Shown: positions 1-10,090, numbered from the stretch's first letter. The stretch: 64,000 bases of DNA from Cladopsammia gracilis (GCA_022457155.1 JAJGOT010000911.1:1-64000); one strand, 5' to 3'. Translations and numbers: made by a program. Notes: generated from the sequence alone by a model not told the origin.

Positions 1-2
1 TT

Positions 3-1033
3 AGTAGTATGTGGGGGATGACTAGGTCAATTTTATTCATATATGCAGCAGCCCTGAGTTAATGAGGTAGGACCTGTTTGAACAAGGAAACTGGACAAAC
101 CGGTTTTGAGGTAATGAGATGCAGGTCTTGTACGTCAGGGGGTGTGGTATGATAGTACTACGATTCCGCCCAACCATCCGGGTGATGGTATGAATATATA
201 GCCAAAAGAACAATGGGGAGGGTGTAAACCAATGAGGAGTAACTGTCAAACCAGTTTAAATCAGGTCGATCATGTATATATCTGAACTGGTTTTATTGAC
301 TGGACTAACAGGTTTTTTTTCCCTGCGCTATGATTTTATTCACCCCTATCTCCCTGAAGGTTGTTCCCACAACAAAGGACATTGATTCCAATCAGGTTTT
401 CACAACAAAGGACACGACACAATATTTCATGGAATCATAATGACACTGAACTAAATTTGCATGAGAAATTAACACCTCGCTCTAAAACAAAACAGCCATG
501 CTTAGACAACAAAGCCACACGTCTAATAATAACAAAACTCATCAAAGTTATATCAAATCGTTATGTCGACAAAAGCGGTTTTTATTTACAACCATTCAAA
601 TCCATGCACAGCACAGTCAAATGATAAGGAAATCAAACTTAACGATGGAACCGATCGTCTTCTTCCTTGAAATACTTTTAACGCTTGGTTATATCAATAA
701 AAAAAAACGGATTCGCACTTTTACAGTTATCATCCAATAAATTAACTTGTTGGATTTGAGGCTGTTTTCGGAAATCCTTGATCACATTTATTTTTAATAA
801 AGTAACCAGATAACCAAAGCAAAGTTGCATGTCCAAACGAATAACAACAAACAATATACGTACCGCTTTATATTAAATTTAACAACTTTACTCGAAAGAA
901 AAGTAACTGGGCTGCGATTGTTTAAAGCGTGACGAATGAACGTTCAATTAGCGATAACAGTTTAGGAACGAATTAACAATGCTTTTCTTGAAGTCAAGGA
1001 TTGTTTGAATGCGCAGCGCTATTCGCGTACCAA
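3..1033 (+). repeat. Left terminal inverted repeat of the 9-kb element
   Basis: About 1,031 bp matching the reverse complement of 7984-9013 with few differences, ending internally at the shared GCGCTATTCGCGTACCAA. Short open frames inside occur in every copy of the repeat and show no protein signature, so they are not called genes. Confidence 0.92.
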
Positions 1034-1450
1034 CGGCGAACCTTTTCTGTCAGTTGAATTTAAGCGGCTATTTATAAAAACATAATGAGCTAAAACAACT
1101 TCTGTTTAAACAACGTGTAAACGTAAGCGTTGCTTCAAACATATCGAAAGCATGTTGATCTTTAATGACCACGTCCGCTTCGGTTTTAACCATTGTTTGG
1201 TTTTAAAAAGCGAAATGTGTGCTTTCAATGCGCTTGGCTTAAACACTTAATATGCTTAACCGTTTTATTTAAAGAGTTAAACAAAATTCAATTTGTGAGT
1301 GCATTTACTTTGCCAATGGTTTGAACTAAAGAAGCTTATTGCAAACAAAATATAAACTCAATGCAAGCATGGCTTAAAAGGAAGCACGAGAATTTTTATC
1401 ATCGAATGCAAAACACACATTTAGTAAGAAAAAGATCAAAAACAATATAG

Positions 1451-1522
1451 TGCCTTGACCAGGATTCGAACCTGGGTTACTACGGCCACAACGCAGTGTC
1501 TTAACCACTAGACAATCAAAGC
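1451..1522 (-). tRNA. tRNA-His (anticodon GUG)
   Basis: The reverse complement folds as a full 72-nt cloverleaf. The acceptor 5' GCTTTGA pairs with TCAAGGC (one G-U), the discriminator is A, the anticodon stem CTGCG/CGTAG closes loop TTGTGGC with anticodon GTG, and the T stem CCAGG/CCTGG is perfect. A box (TAGTGGTTAAG) and B box (GGTTCGAATCC) are intact, with no intron and no encoded CCA. It lies inside the mobile element between the two direct TIR copies, so it is either cargo or a tRNA-like passenger. It is much better preserved than the tRNA-like sequences near 11.4 kb, 60.65 kb and 60.9 kb. Confidence 0.88.
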
Positions 1523-1771
1523 GGTGGATACTATAAGCGGATAAAACTAATAAGAGGGTTTCGAAGCATTCAATAAAATTGTGCAGTATAATAAACGCTT
1601 TTTACTTTACTAAAATCCACAATGTTCTTGTAGCCGCTACATCTCTAGACGCTATGTATTTTGAGTTTCCCAGCCAACTCTCCGATAGATGAAAACAAAC
1701 TGAACGAAAAAAAAAACAAAACAAAACAAAACGTTCCGTTACTTCAGTCGTTATATTAATTTCTTTCTCTT

Positions 1772-2485
1772 ACACTGAACTAAATTTGCATGAGAAATTA
1801 ACACCTCGCTCTAAAACAAAACAGCCATGCTTAGACAACAAAGCCACACGTCTAATAATAACAAAACTCATCAAAGTTATATCAAATCGTTATGTCGACA
1901 AAAGCGGTTTTTATTTACAACCATTCAAATCCATGCACAGCACAGTCAAATGATAAGGAAATCAAACTTAACGATGGAACCGATCGTCTTCTTCCTTGAA
2001 ATACTTTTAACGCTTGGTTATATCAATAAAAAAAAACGGATTCGCACTTTTACAGTTATCATCCAATAAATTAACTTGTTGGATTCGAGGCTGTTTTCGG
2101 AAATCCTTGATCACATTTATTTTTAATAAAGTAACCAGATAACCAAAGCAAAGTTGCATGTCCAAACGAATAACAACAAACAATATACGTACCGCTTTAT
2201 ATTAAATTTAACAACTTTACTCGAAAGAAAAGTAACTGGGCTGCGATTGTTTAAAGCGTGACGAATGAACGTTCAATTAGCGATAACAGTTTAGGAACGA
2301 ATTAACAATGCTTTTCTTGAAGTCAAGGATTGTTTGAATGCGCAGCGCTATTCGCGTACCAACGGCGAACCTTTTCTGTCAGTTGAATTTAAGCGGCTAT
2401 TTATAAAAACATAATGAGCTAAAACAACTTCTGTTTAAACAACGTGTAAACGTAAGCGTTGCTTCAAACATATCGAAAGCATGTT
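1772..2485 (+). repeat. Direct duplicate of the inner part of the left TIR
   Basis: A 714-bp copy of 443-1156 lies in direct orientation 1,329 bp downstream. The two copies bracket a 615-bp segment (1157-1771) containing the tRNA-His gene. At one visible site (TTGGATTCGAGG here, TTGGATTTGAGG in the outer copy) this inner copy agrees with the right TIR while the outer left copy does not. This suggests the outer copy mutated later, or that conversion took place. Confidence 0.9.
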
Positions 2486-3734
2486 CTCATGGAATGGAAA
2501 AATATAAGCTACATGAAGTTATATTATACGTAGCGAAACCTAGTGAGCGTTCCGCTGTTTATTTGTGGATTCTTTAGACAAGTCAAACAATAAACTTGAA
2601 AGCCATTGTTATCAATTGCCAACTTTGAGCGTAATTGACATGCAGAGGAAACTTTTAGGAAACGCGAGGCTTATAAAGCAGGGCAATTTTTTTTTTGGTT
2701 TCACACGGAGACATTTTCTTAAGAAAGTGATTGACCATAACAACAACACTATGTATTTGAGCAAACGCTAAAATGTTCTCTTTTTTAACAAGCTTTAATA
2801 AGCACTGAAACAAAGTTAACAATGTCTTTAAAGTAATTTACTGTGAATACTATTTACAACAACCGAAACGGCCATTCATCATTCGAAAAGTCTACTTTCC
2901 AACTAAAAGCCTTTTTCTGCGGTTCGATTAGAGAATCAAAAAAAACGCAAGGCAAAGTTACATGTTCAAACGAATAACAGCAAACAATGTACCCGCTTTG
3001 TAATTTACCAACATACACATCACAAGTTTGCTTTACGCGACAGAAAAGTAACTGGGCTGTGATTCTTTTAAGCGGTAACGAATTAAGGGTGAATTAATGA
3101 TAACAGTTTAGGGACGAATTAGCAATGCTTTGCTTAAAGTCGAAGATTGTTTGGATGCGCAGCGCTATTCGCGTGCTAAAGAGAAGCGACACGAGTTCAA
3201 AATACTCTTTTTAACTACAATTAAGCTGTCTCAAGGGTAATTGAACTATTCATTTGTATTTGCATACTGTTGAAAGCACCAGATTGTAATAAGACATTAC
3301 GTAATGTTTGTGTAAAAATATGTGATTTTGTTGGTCCGTATTACCGTTCGCACTAAATTTTTGCGGGTTCTAATTTTTCTAATTTATATTCCCGCAAACA
3401 TTTTCTCCTTAAAAAATCACGGCCCCGCTGTCGAAACTATATACAAACTGATCATTATTTAGTAATAAACGTAATGTAAAATCGTGTTGGTGCCCATTTA
3501 CTAAATAAACGTCTCTTTCGTTAAGAAAATGCCACTGATAACTCGAGTGGTAATGCATCAAATGGTTCCGTTGTTATTGCTGATCGATCAATTGCCAGAG
3601 AATCAAATCAGCCACACTGACTAGGGCACAAAAGTTAGTTCCTGCAAAACACCAAAATTTAAAAGTTACTGAAACGACAAACAATAGATTGGAGTCATTC
3701 AGCGCGAATTCAAGAGCAACTTAGACCGACTTCC
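2486..3734. other. Non-coding interior with a diverged third TIR-like copy
   Basis: I see no convincing gene. Positions of about 2935-3172 are a diverged relative of the inner TIR segment: they share blocks such as GAAAAGTAACTGGGCTG and GATGCGCAGCGCTATTCGCGT with substitutions and indels. This points to an older duplication of the same segment before the 443/1772 copy arose. Confidence 0.65.
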
Positions 3735-4002
3735 TGGAGTAGCTCACTGTAACTCAGAGCAACTCAGAACATTTGAGTGAGAAACTCAGAGTACTTGAGC
3801 GAGCAACTAAGACCATTTGATTGAGCAACTCAGAGCGGTTGAGTGCGCAACCGACTTAGAGCAACTCGGAGCAACTCAGAGTAACTCAGAGCAACTCAGA
3901 GTAACTCAGAGCAACTCAGAGTCAGAGTAACTCAGAGCGACTCAGAGTAACTCAGAACGACTCAGAGCAACTCAGAGTAACTCAGAGTAACTCAGAGCAA
4001 TT
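3735..4002. repeat. Decameric minisatellite (ACTCAGAGYA)
   Basis: A run of roughly 25 imperfect copies of a 10-bp unit, ACTCAGAGCA or ACTCAGAGTA, lies just upstream of the cluster of minus-strand genes. It is imperfect at its left edge and more regular from about 3,850. No coding potential. Confidence 0.85.
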
Positions 4003-4226
4003 CACACGATGATACAGGGTCGATAACAGATGAGACTTACTGTTTTAAGAGTAATCTAAAAAACACTCTTGCTGTTTGACCTCCTTGTCGATCTGTGTTA
4101 AGTCAGTTTGACATAGGACCAATCACAGCAGAGGTCAAAGACTACAATACTCAATATTTCAAGAATGACATTTATTAAAGACAATTGCAAAACAATGCAT
4201 TACAGGAATTCCCGTCTCCGATTAAT

Positions 4227-4733
4227 TTAATGGAATTGATCTGACGTTGTATTAAAACTATCGTAATATTTTCTCTTTCTTGCTGTGTAAGTCAAGTCTT
4301 CATCTTCATTCGACGTTTCTTTAGGTACTAGGTCCTCCTGGTCAAACAGTCTGTTCAATAAATATTTTCGTGTATTGACTGCTGCCTCAGCGGCTTCCGA
4401 ATAATCCATATCATCATCTTGCATAAAGCTATGCAATGTTTTCATGATCTTTTTATGCAGTGGGTCAGTTCTAAGATCGCGATACCACTTTAGATAGTGC
4501 AGATACAACCTTCGCAGCCTCTTTCTGTAAACAGGGAGTAAAAGATTAGATGCTTGAACCTCCGCAACGTCTTGTGGCAAACCCTACATCATGTTTTCTT
4601 TCACCTGCTCTTCCCAGGTAGAGCTAAGATCATTAATAACTTCCTCACGTAACTTATCCCAAGGATCAGTATCATCATTTTCGGCGTCACTAGCTATGCT
4701 TTTCTGGTCTTCGTCTTCGTCATCATCACCCTT

Positions 4734-4767
<34 letters not shown>

Positions 4768-5057
4768 CCAACATCATTATCACAGTTATCTTTCTCTTCT
4801 TCTTCTTCTTCTTCTTCTTCTTCTTCTTCTGCTGCTTCTTCTTTTAATTTCTCTTTCTCCATCCGACGCATTGCCTTTTCATATTCCTCAAATTCGTTTC
4901 CATCATAAACATTATCTGGAGAAGTCTCTCTCGTTCTATACTGGCTAGTCATCTCTTCTTGGTCTTGCTCTGGACGTTTATTACAATCTTGCATCTCGTG
5001 TCGATCTCTGTTGTATTTTCGGCTGAAAACTCTTTCACAGAATTGACAAGAATGCAT
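4227..5057 (-). pseudogene. Zinc-finger protein with acidic tract, one in-frame TAG
   Basis: Two open frames (4584-5057 and 4227-4580) lie in the same frame, separated only by one TAG at 4581-4583, so this is one gene of about 275 residues with a single nonsense codon. The N-terminus has a C-x2-C-x12-H-x4-C finger (C4, C7, H20, C25). Residues of about 75-120 are almost entirely Glu and Asp, encoded by GAA/GAT microsatellites. The C-terminal half is basic and helical (KRLRRLYLHYLKWYRDL) and lacks a recognised domain. A TATATAAATGAG motif lies 65-80 bp upstream of the ATG. I do not recognise the family; a DNA-binding or virion-associated role is possible but unproven. Confidence 0.6.
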
Positions 5058-5627
5058 GTTGATCCACGATGATTACTCGATGTTGACTTGTTGTAAAATG
5101 AGTACGGCGACATCGCCTTGCTCATTTATATAGCTGAGTCACTCAAAAGGGTTTTTGTTAATTTAGTATGTCCCTTTGTTACAAACGAGGTCAATTGACT
5201 TGACATAAGCCTAAAATAAAAATTGTGAAACCTTTTACCAAACACGAAAAACCAGTACAACTCGTTCCAAAAAAAAAATATAATAGACAAAGTTATCAAA
5301 CGTATAACTGCCACTATCTTATTTACCGTATCTGATAGATTTCCTATGGTTACAACTAACCATTAACGATTTAACGAGATAAATTTTATAAGAAGTGGTC
5401 CTGATACAGGACAGAAAACGTTTTACGGAAATCAACGTTGTGCTTAGAGACGTCTCCATAAAATAAAAATGAAACATCAATTCCCATTGTACCCATTTCT
5501 ACATATTATCACACAGGATGGAAGGTATGTCAAGCATCTTTAATATTGAATGTTGAAAAACATTTACAAACATTTATAATAACAATGCAAGAAAGCTTGT
5601 AACAAGCAACGGATGGGTTAATACTGT

Positions 5628-6851
5628 TCAAAAGTTCACCCAGCCAGGTTTGAAGGTGGCTTCATCAGGATGGTCTTTCAACCAACTGCGTACCATCGCA
5701 TCATCATAAACATGGCCTTTCAACTGAGAAGGGGTTATGATGATATTGTTGCGGTCGGTGACAACGTATTGCCTGCCAGTCTTAGAGTATTCTCCTGGAC
5801 GGTCAAATTTACTGGAATCAGGCTCTTCCTCGGTTTTGAAATTTCTTTTCTGAATGCTTTCGTCTAAACTCCCATTAAAGAAATTTGGGTTCCAACGAGG
5901 TGGAAACGGATGCAGTGTGATGGGTTTGGTCGCTTGTTCAGCATTTTTCAGTTCCTTGTCAAGACATTTCTGCCTTTGCTTGCGTGAAAGGCATTCACTA
6001 TCAATTTGCTCGCCTCCTGGAAGATCAAGGGACTCTTCTTCCTTAGTACTGGTCAACAACCCGTTCCGTTCCACGCGCTCTTGGTTTTTCTTTTTCAAGG
6101 CATTAACTGCTTTGGAAAACTGATCTCTTTGTTCGGGCGTCTGGCGGTAATGGAGATCTTTCAGCTCTGGAGGACCACAAATGAGGTCTATGCCATCGTC
6201 AGACGGCAGGAGTTCACCAGTGTACTTGCCATCGTTATAGAAATATTGATCACAATCATGATAGGGGTACTTCACGTACTCCTCTCCTTGTTTGGACACA
6301 AACTCGCCCATCTCCACGTCATGATTAGGGCAACACAGGGTATGAGAAACCACAGGATGGAATTGCGGTTCTCCTGGTGGCATTTCAAATGGAGGAAGAG
6401 AATCTGTCTGGGTGGCTTGATTCATGAACATCAGCTCGCACAACAAATCGTGTACAGCTTGTTCTTCTTCTTGAGTCACAATCTCTCCTGTTTCGAGAAG
6501 TTCGATATCTGTTTTTTCTGAGCTGTTATCAAGTTTGAAAGGTATATAATCAAGACCCTGCTTAACCATCTCTACAAAGTTGGGATCGTCATCCTCATTG
6601 AAGTGGACTCCCTCACATTTGCCTTCGCAGACAGTATGAATTGTGTCACCATAATTCGTAATACGGTTGTCTGTTTTTCTCTTTTTAGGTTTGGTTCCTG
6701 AGGGAACCTTGGCTGGACGAGTGGGCTTTCTCTTCGTAGCGTGATCAACTTTGGACTGTTTCATCTTTGCACTGAATCCACAAATTGGAGCGAATCCACT
6801 ACTCGATTGACTCGTTCCAAGAAATTGCGTTGTTTTTGTTCCTACAGACAA
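5628..6851 (-). CDS. Unknown 407-residue protein with zinc-ribbon-like motif
   Basis: An intact frame from ATG to stop, the longest in this element. The first 60 residues are rich in Lys, Arg, Ser and Pro (KPKKRKTDNR), like a nuclear localisation region. Around residues 170-205 a Cys/His cluster (CCPNHDVEMGEFVSK then YHDC) resembles the layout of small zinc ribbons of the GRF or topoisomerase type, but expected later cysteines are replaced by aromatic residues. Residues 240-310 are charged and probably helical. The C-terminus contains a short WLKDHPDEATFKPGW block. It lies back-to-back with the SLOG-like gene across a 353-bp spacer, so the two may share control. The family is not recognised. 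Confidence 0.7.
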   Translation of the reverse strand: MSVGTKTTQFLGTSQSSSGFAPICGFSAKMKQSKVDHATKRKPTRPAKVPSGTKPKKRKTDNRITNYGDTIHTVCEGKCEGVHFNEDDDPNFVEMVKQGLDYIPFKLDNSSEKTDIELLETGEIVTQEEEQAVHDLLCELMFMNQATQTDSLPPFEMPPGEPQFHPVVSHTLCCPNHDVEMGEFVSKQGEEYVKYPYHDCDQYFYNDGKYTGELLPSDDGIDLICGPPELKDLHYRQTPEQRDQFSKAVNALKKKNQERVERNGLLTSTKEEESLDLPGGEQIDSECLSRKQRQKCLDKELKNAEQATKPITLHPFPPRWNPNFFNGSLDESIQKRNFKTEEEPDSSKFDRPGEYSKTGRQYVVTDRNNIIITPSQLKGHVYDDAMVRSWLKDHPDEATFKPGWVNF

Positions 6852-7204
6852 TACAAATCTTGAGATCCAATCACGGTGTGAACAGAGCGGGCAAGTTTGG
6901 GCATGTCTATTGTTACCTAAAGGACGCGGAAGGTATTATTTGCATATGAATGATTTACCTATACAGTTATTAGTTTTCATAATAACATGGTTTGAGCAAA
7001 TAAGGAAAAACTCTTTGTTAAAATAAAGGTAAGATGACGCGGTCAAACTAGTTTTGTGAAAACGACATCAGAGTTATGTTATTAAATCCGGTTTTCTAGC
7101 TGTTTTGTGGTAAGATGACGCCGTTCATCTGGTTTGCACAATCTTCTGATTGGTTCTTAGTTTAGATAAATAGGTTGTGTTATTTCATTTTATTTTCACC
7201 AAAG
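6852..7204. promoter_or_regulatory. Divergent intergenic region with repeated 13-mer
   Basis: The spacer between divergent genes contains two exact copies of GGTAAGATGACGC (7028-7040 and 7109-7121), 81 bp apart, each followed by a related GT-rich stretch. An AT-rich TAGATAAATAGG segment lies about 40 bp upstream of the plus-strand ATG. A shared bidirectional promoter is inferred from position; no factor is recognised. Confidence 0.35.
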
Positions 7205-7876
7205 ATGAAGGAAGAACCCATGGACTGTCCAATTGGAACAGGCTATGTGTTATACACTGGTGGTTGCGGTGAGTTAGATCTTTTGGCGGAAGGATTGGGT
7301 CGAAAGTATGGTTTTCAAGTAGAGGTCAAGATAGGGCCACGTCATCTCAGGGCCAAAACTATCACACCGTTACCGAGAGAAACGTTGATCCAAGCGAACC
7401 CTTATTTGCATCATGCCAGCAAATCACTCGACAGACCATTAAACATGACCGAGAACAGTTACGCGCGAGAACTCTTTCAAAGAAACTTTTTCATTGTCAA
7501 GGATGTTCGCATCGTGTATGCATTTGGCGAGTTGAATGCAGAAAAAAATCAAGTCAAAGGTGGAACGGGATGGTCTGTCCAATTGGCGTTGGATTTAAAC
7601 AAAGAGGTATATGTCTACGACATTCCTAGTACGAAGTGGTACCAACCCTTTTTCTTTCGCTGGAACGGTGAAGGTCGTTGGGTAAAAGAATTTGGCTTTC
7701 AACCGCTACATGGTTATCCAACCCTACATAAATCCAGTGCCGTAATTGGTACCCGTTACATTGGAGAAAATACTAAGCAAGAACTAGGAGATCTCTTTCG
7801 AAGAACCTTTTGTTTGGATCAGGACATCCAACAATTGGACAAGGCTTTACAAGGACTGAGATTCAAAGACGTTTGA
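7205..7876 (+). CDS. SLOG-like nucleotide-binding-fold protein
   Basis: An intact frame of 223 residues. I chose the ATG at 7205 because ten residues upstream of it read like 5' untranslated sequence. Residues 16-36 (LYTGGCGELDLLAEGLGRKYG, written here in part as TGG at 18-20) form a Gly-rich Rossmann-like first loop. Residues 119-123 (GGTGW) follow a strand containing YAFGEL and precede a hydrophobic strand EVYVYD. IGTRYI lies at 181-186. This order, TGG...G then GGT-aromatic then IGTR, matches the SLOG (DprA/LOG-type) superfamily layout. Members bind nucleotide-derived ligands, and some act as sensors or effectors in defence systems. The ligand and role here are inference. It is the last gene before the right TIR. 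Confidence 0.6.
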   Translation: MKEEPMDCPIGTGYVLYTGGCGELDLLAEGLGRKYGFQVEVKIGPRHLRAKTITPLPRETLIQANPYLHHASKSLDRPLNMTENSYARELFQRNFFIVKDVRIVYAFGELNAEKNQVKGGTGWSVQLALDLNKEVYVYDIPSTKWYQPFFFRWNGEGRWVKEFGFQPLHGYPTLHKSSAVIGTRYIGENTKQELGDLFRRTFCLDQDIQQLDKALQGLRFKDV

Positions 7877-7983
7877 ACAGACTTGACTAACACAGCAAGA
7901 AAGAGAAAACATTACGATAGGTTTTATACAACGTCATCAATTCCTTGGAAAATGAATTAGAATGCGAGTGGATTTTCTGAAAT

Positions 7984-9013
7984 TTGGTACGCGAATAGCG
8001 CTGCGCATTCAAACAATCCTTGACTTCAAGAAAAGCATTGTTAATTCGTTCCTAAACTGTTATCGCTAATTGAACGTTCATTCGTCACGCTTTAAACAAT
8101 CGCAGCCCAGTTACTTTTCTTTCGAGTAAAGTTGTTAAATTTAATATAAAGCGGTACGTATATTGTTTGTTGTTATTCGTTTGGACATGCAACTTTGCTT
8201 TGGTTATCTGGTTACTTTATTAAAAATAAATGTGATCAAGGATTTCCGAAAACAGCCTCGAATCCAACAAGTTAATTTATTGGATGATAACTGTAAAAGT
8301 GCGAATCCGTTTTTTTTATTGATATAACCAAGCGTTAAAAGTATTTCAAGGAAGAAGACGATCGGTTCCATCGTTAAGTTTGATTTCCTTATCATTTGAC
8401 TGTGCTGTGCATGGATTTGAATGGTTGTAAATAAAAACCGCTTTTGTCGACATAACGATTTGATATAACTTTGATGAGTTTTGTTATTATTAGACGTGTG
8501 GCTTTGTTGTCTAAGCATGGCTGTTTTGTTTTAGAGCGAGGTGTTAATTTCTCATGCAAATTTAGTTCAGTGTCATTATGATTCCATGAAATATTGTGTC
8601 GTGTCCTTTGTTGTGAAAACCTGATTGGAATCAATGTCCTTTGTTGTGGGAACAACCTTCAGGGAGATAGGGGTGAATAAAATCATAGCGCAGGGAAAAA
8701 AAACCTGTTAGTCCAGTCAATAAAACCAGTTCAGATATATACATGATCGACCTGATTTAAACTGGTTTGACAGTTACTCCTCATTGGTTTACACCCTCCC
8801 CATTGTTCTTTTGGCTATATATTCATACCATCACCCGGATGGTTGGGCGGAATCGTAGTACTATCATACCACACCCGCTGACGTACAAGACCTGCATCTC
8901 ATTACCTCAAAACCGGTTTGTCCAGTTTCCTTGTTCAAACAGGTCCTACCTCATTAACTCAGGGCTGCTGCATATATGAATAAAATTGACCTAGTCATCC
9001 CCCACATACTACT
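7984..9013 (-). repeat. Right terminal inverted repeat of the 9-kb element
   Basis: Inverted partner of 3-1033. It starts about 107 bp beyond the stop of the SLOG-like gene and ends with CCCCCACATACTACT, followed by GGAGTT, the presumed target duplication. Confidence 0.92.
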
Positions 9014-9090
9014 GGAGTTATAAGAGCGCTTATATCCAGTGAAAACAGGCCCGACATAAGCATAAGCGGAAGGATATATAGATTACTTTA

Positions 9091-9223
9091 TGGGCAGTGC
9101 GCGCGTACGGCATTTACGCACGAGTTGATGATGTATCAGAAATCGAACGAGTGAGCGCAGCGAACGAGTGAGAATTCTGATACAAACCAACGAGTGCGTA
9201 AATGCCGTACAAAGCACTGCCCA
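9091..9223. mobile_element. Short hairpin MITE
   Basis: A 133-bp near-palindrome: the left arm TGGGCAGTGC...GTACGGCATTTACGCACGAG pairs with the right arm ending GCACTGCCCA, around a loop rich in CGAACGAGTGAG. The arms contain small mismatches. No coding sequence; the superfamily cannot be assigned. Confidence 0.65.
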
Positions 9224-9235
9224 TGCTGTAATTTG

Positions 9236-10090
9236 TTTATTTTATACATACTGAGATTTTATGCCAAGGTAAGTTTTATTTATTTTTGTCTCGGAAATAA
9301 CTTAAACAGCTCTGGAATAAATTTCTTTGACCGGCAGAGTCTCAAACAATCAAGTAGTGAGAAAACAATAATTAAAAATTGTACACAATCGATCGGAAAT
9401 CATAAAGAATGTTCACCTCCTCGTCGCTTAAAGCTTCGGCTGCATTTGGTTTGTTTCCTTTGCCTGTTTGCTTCGAGCTTCCAGCCATTTTCTTGCTTGT
9501 TCAAACGTTTTGTCTTCAATAATGCTCACAGGGTATTTACATTTTGTACTTTCTTTCAAATCCCGGTTGAAACTCGAAATCATTCCTCGAATTAAAGGCT
9601 CGTAGTCTTCGCCGTCTTTTCTTTTAACACTTAAAATAAATTCGCACACGTAAGCTTACTTGTTGAGTTCTTCTGGTTGAATTTCTTCTTGTTGTTGTTT
9701 CGCTCGTCTCTTTTAAGAATACGGTTAGTAGATTAACATCTCTTTGCGTTTTCGCTCGGGTGTTTTTGTTTTCCTGCTCTTGAATGTATTCTTCAATTGG
9801 TTTTTCCAAGGACATAAATCCGGAACTTTCAGTCATCTTTTGAGTTTTGAATAAAGAATTAAAAGTTCAAGCAAATATTTTTGTGAATGAAAAGGCTAAC
9901 GCCAGCGACGTCGACAGTGGAAGCGCCTTTGAAAATAGTGATATGTTTTGACAGGTGCTTTGTGATTGGACGAAACACTTTTCTCACGTGTGAGAAAGTC
10001 GTTTCGCCATTCTGATTGGCTGCGAAAATGCCCGAACGGGGTTTTCACGCGCGAAATTCTATCAGAAAATCTCAGTATGTATAAAATAAA
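9236..10090. mobile_element. Small element with 25-bp inverted ends carrying a recombinase fragment
   Basis: TTTATTTTATACATACTGAG at 9236 is exactly inverted at 10,066-10,090, giving 25-bp arms. The interior holds a broken Crypton-type recombinase N-terminus (9428-9836, minus). The rest is AT-rich with a GC-richer stretch near 9,950-10,060. Its ends may define a transposon or a single folded insertion. Confidence 0.5.
9428..9836 (-). pseudogene. Crypton/DUF3504-type tyrosine recombinase N-terminal fragment
   Basis: Fragments QENKNTRAKTQRDVNLLTVFL, then (after a frame change near 9,655) VCEFILSVKRKDGEDYEP and RGMISSF, then (after another near 9,455) NAAEALSDEEVNILYDF follow the order of the SAM-like core-binding domain of eukaryotic Crypton-derived recombinases, which are common in cnidarian genomes. 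At least two frameshifts are needed. The catalytic Arg/His/Tyr half is absent. Degenerate non-functional copy. Confidence 0.6.

Larger units (their letters stand above)
3..9013. mobile_element. Non-autonomous Polinton-family element with 1-kb TIRs
   Basis: The element is bounded by near-identical inverted repeats (3-1033 and 7984-9013). Its outer end AGTAGTATGTGGGGGATG resembles the end of the Polinton at 32,286 (AGTAGTCTATCCCAGATG), and both share blocks further in, such as ATGCAGCAGCCCTGAGTTAA and CCAACCATCCGGGTG. The six bases after the right end are GGAGTT, and the two bases visible before the left end are TT. This agrees with a 6-bp target duplication as known for Polintons, although only two bases can be tested. 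Inside are three protein genes and one tRNA gene. There is no integrase, DNA polymerase, packaging ATPase or capsid gene, so movement would need enzymes supplied in trans (inference). Confidence 0.85.

Noticed and set aside
37..740. Short open frames in the TIR, repeated at 1827-2069 and 8204-8979
   Set aside because: They are copies of one repeat, overlap on both strands, and show no protein signature or codon preference.
4591..4908. Serine-rich open frame on the plus strand
   Set aside because: It is the antisense of the Glu/Asp microsatellite in the zinc-finger gene.
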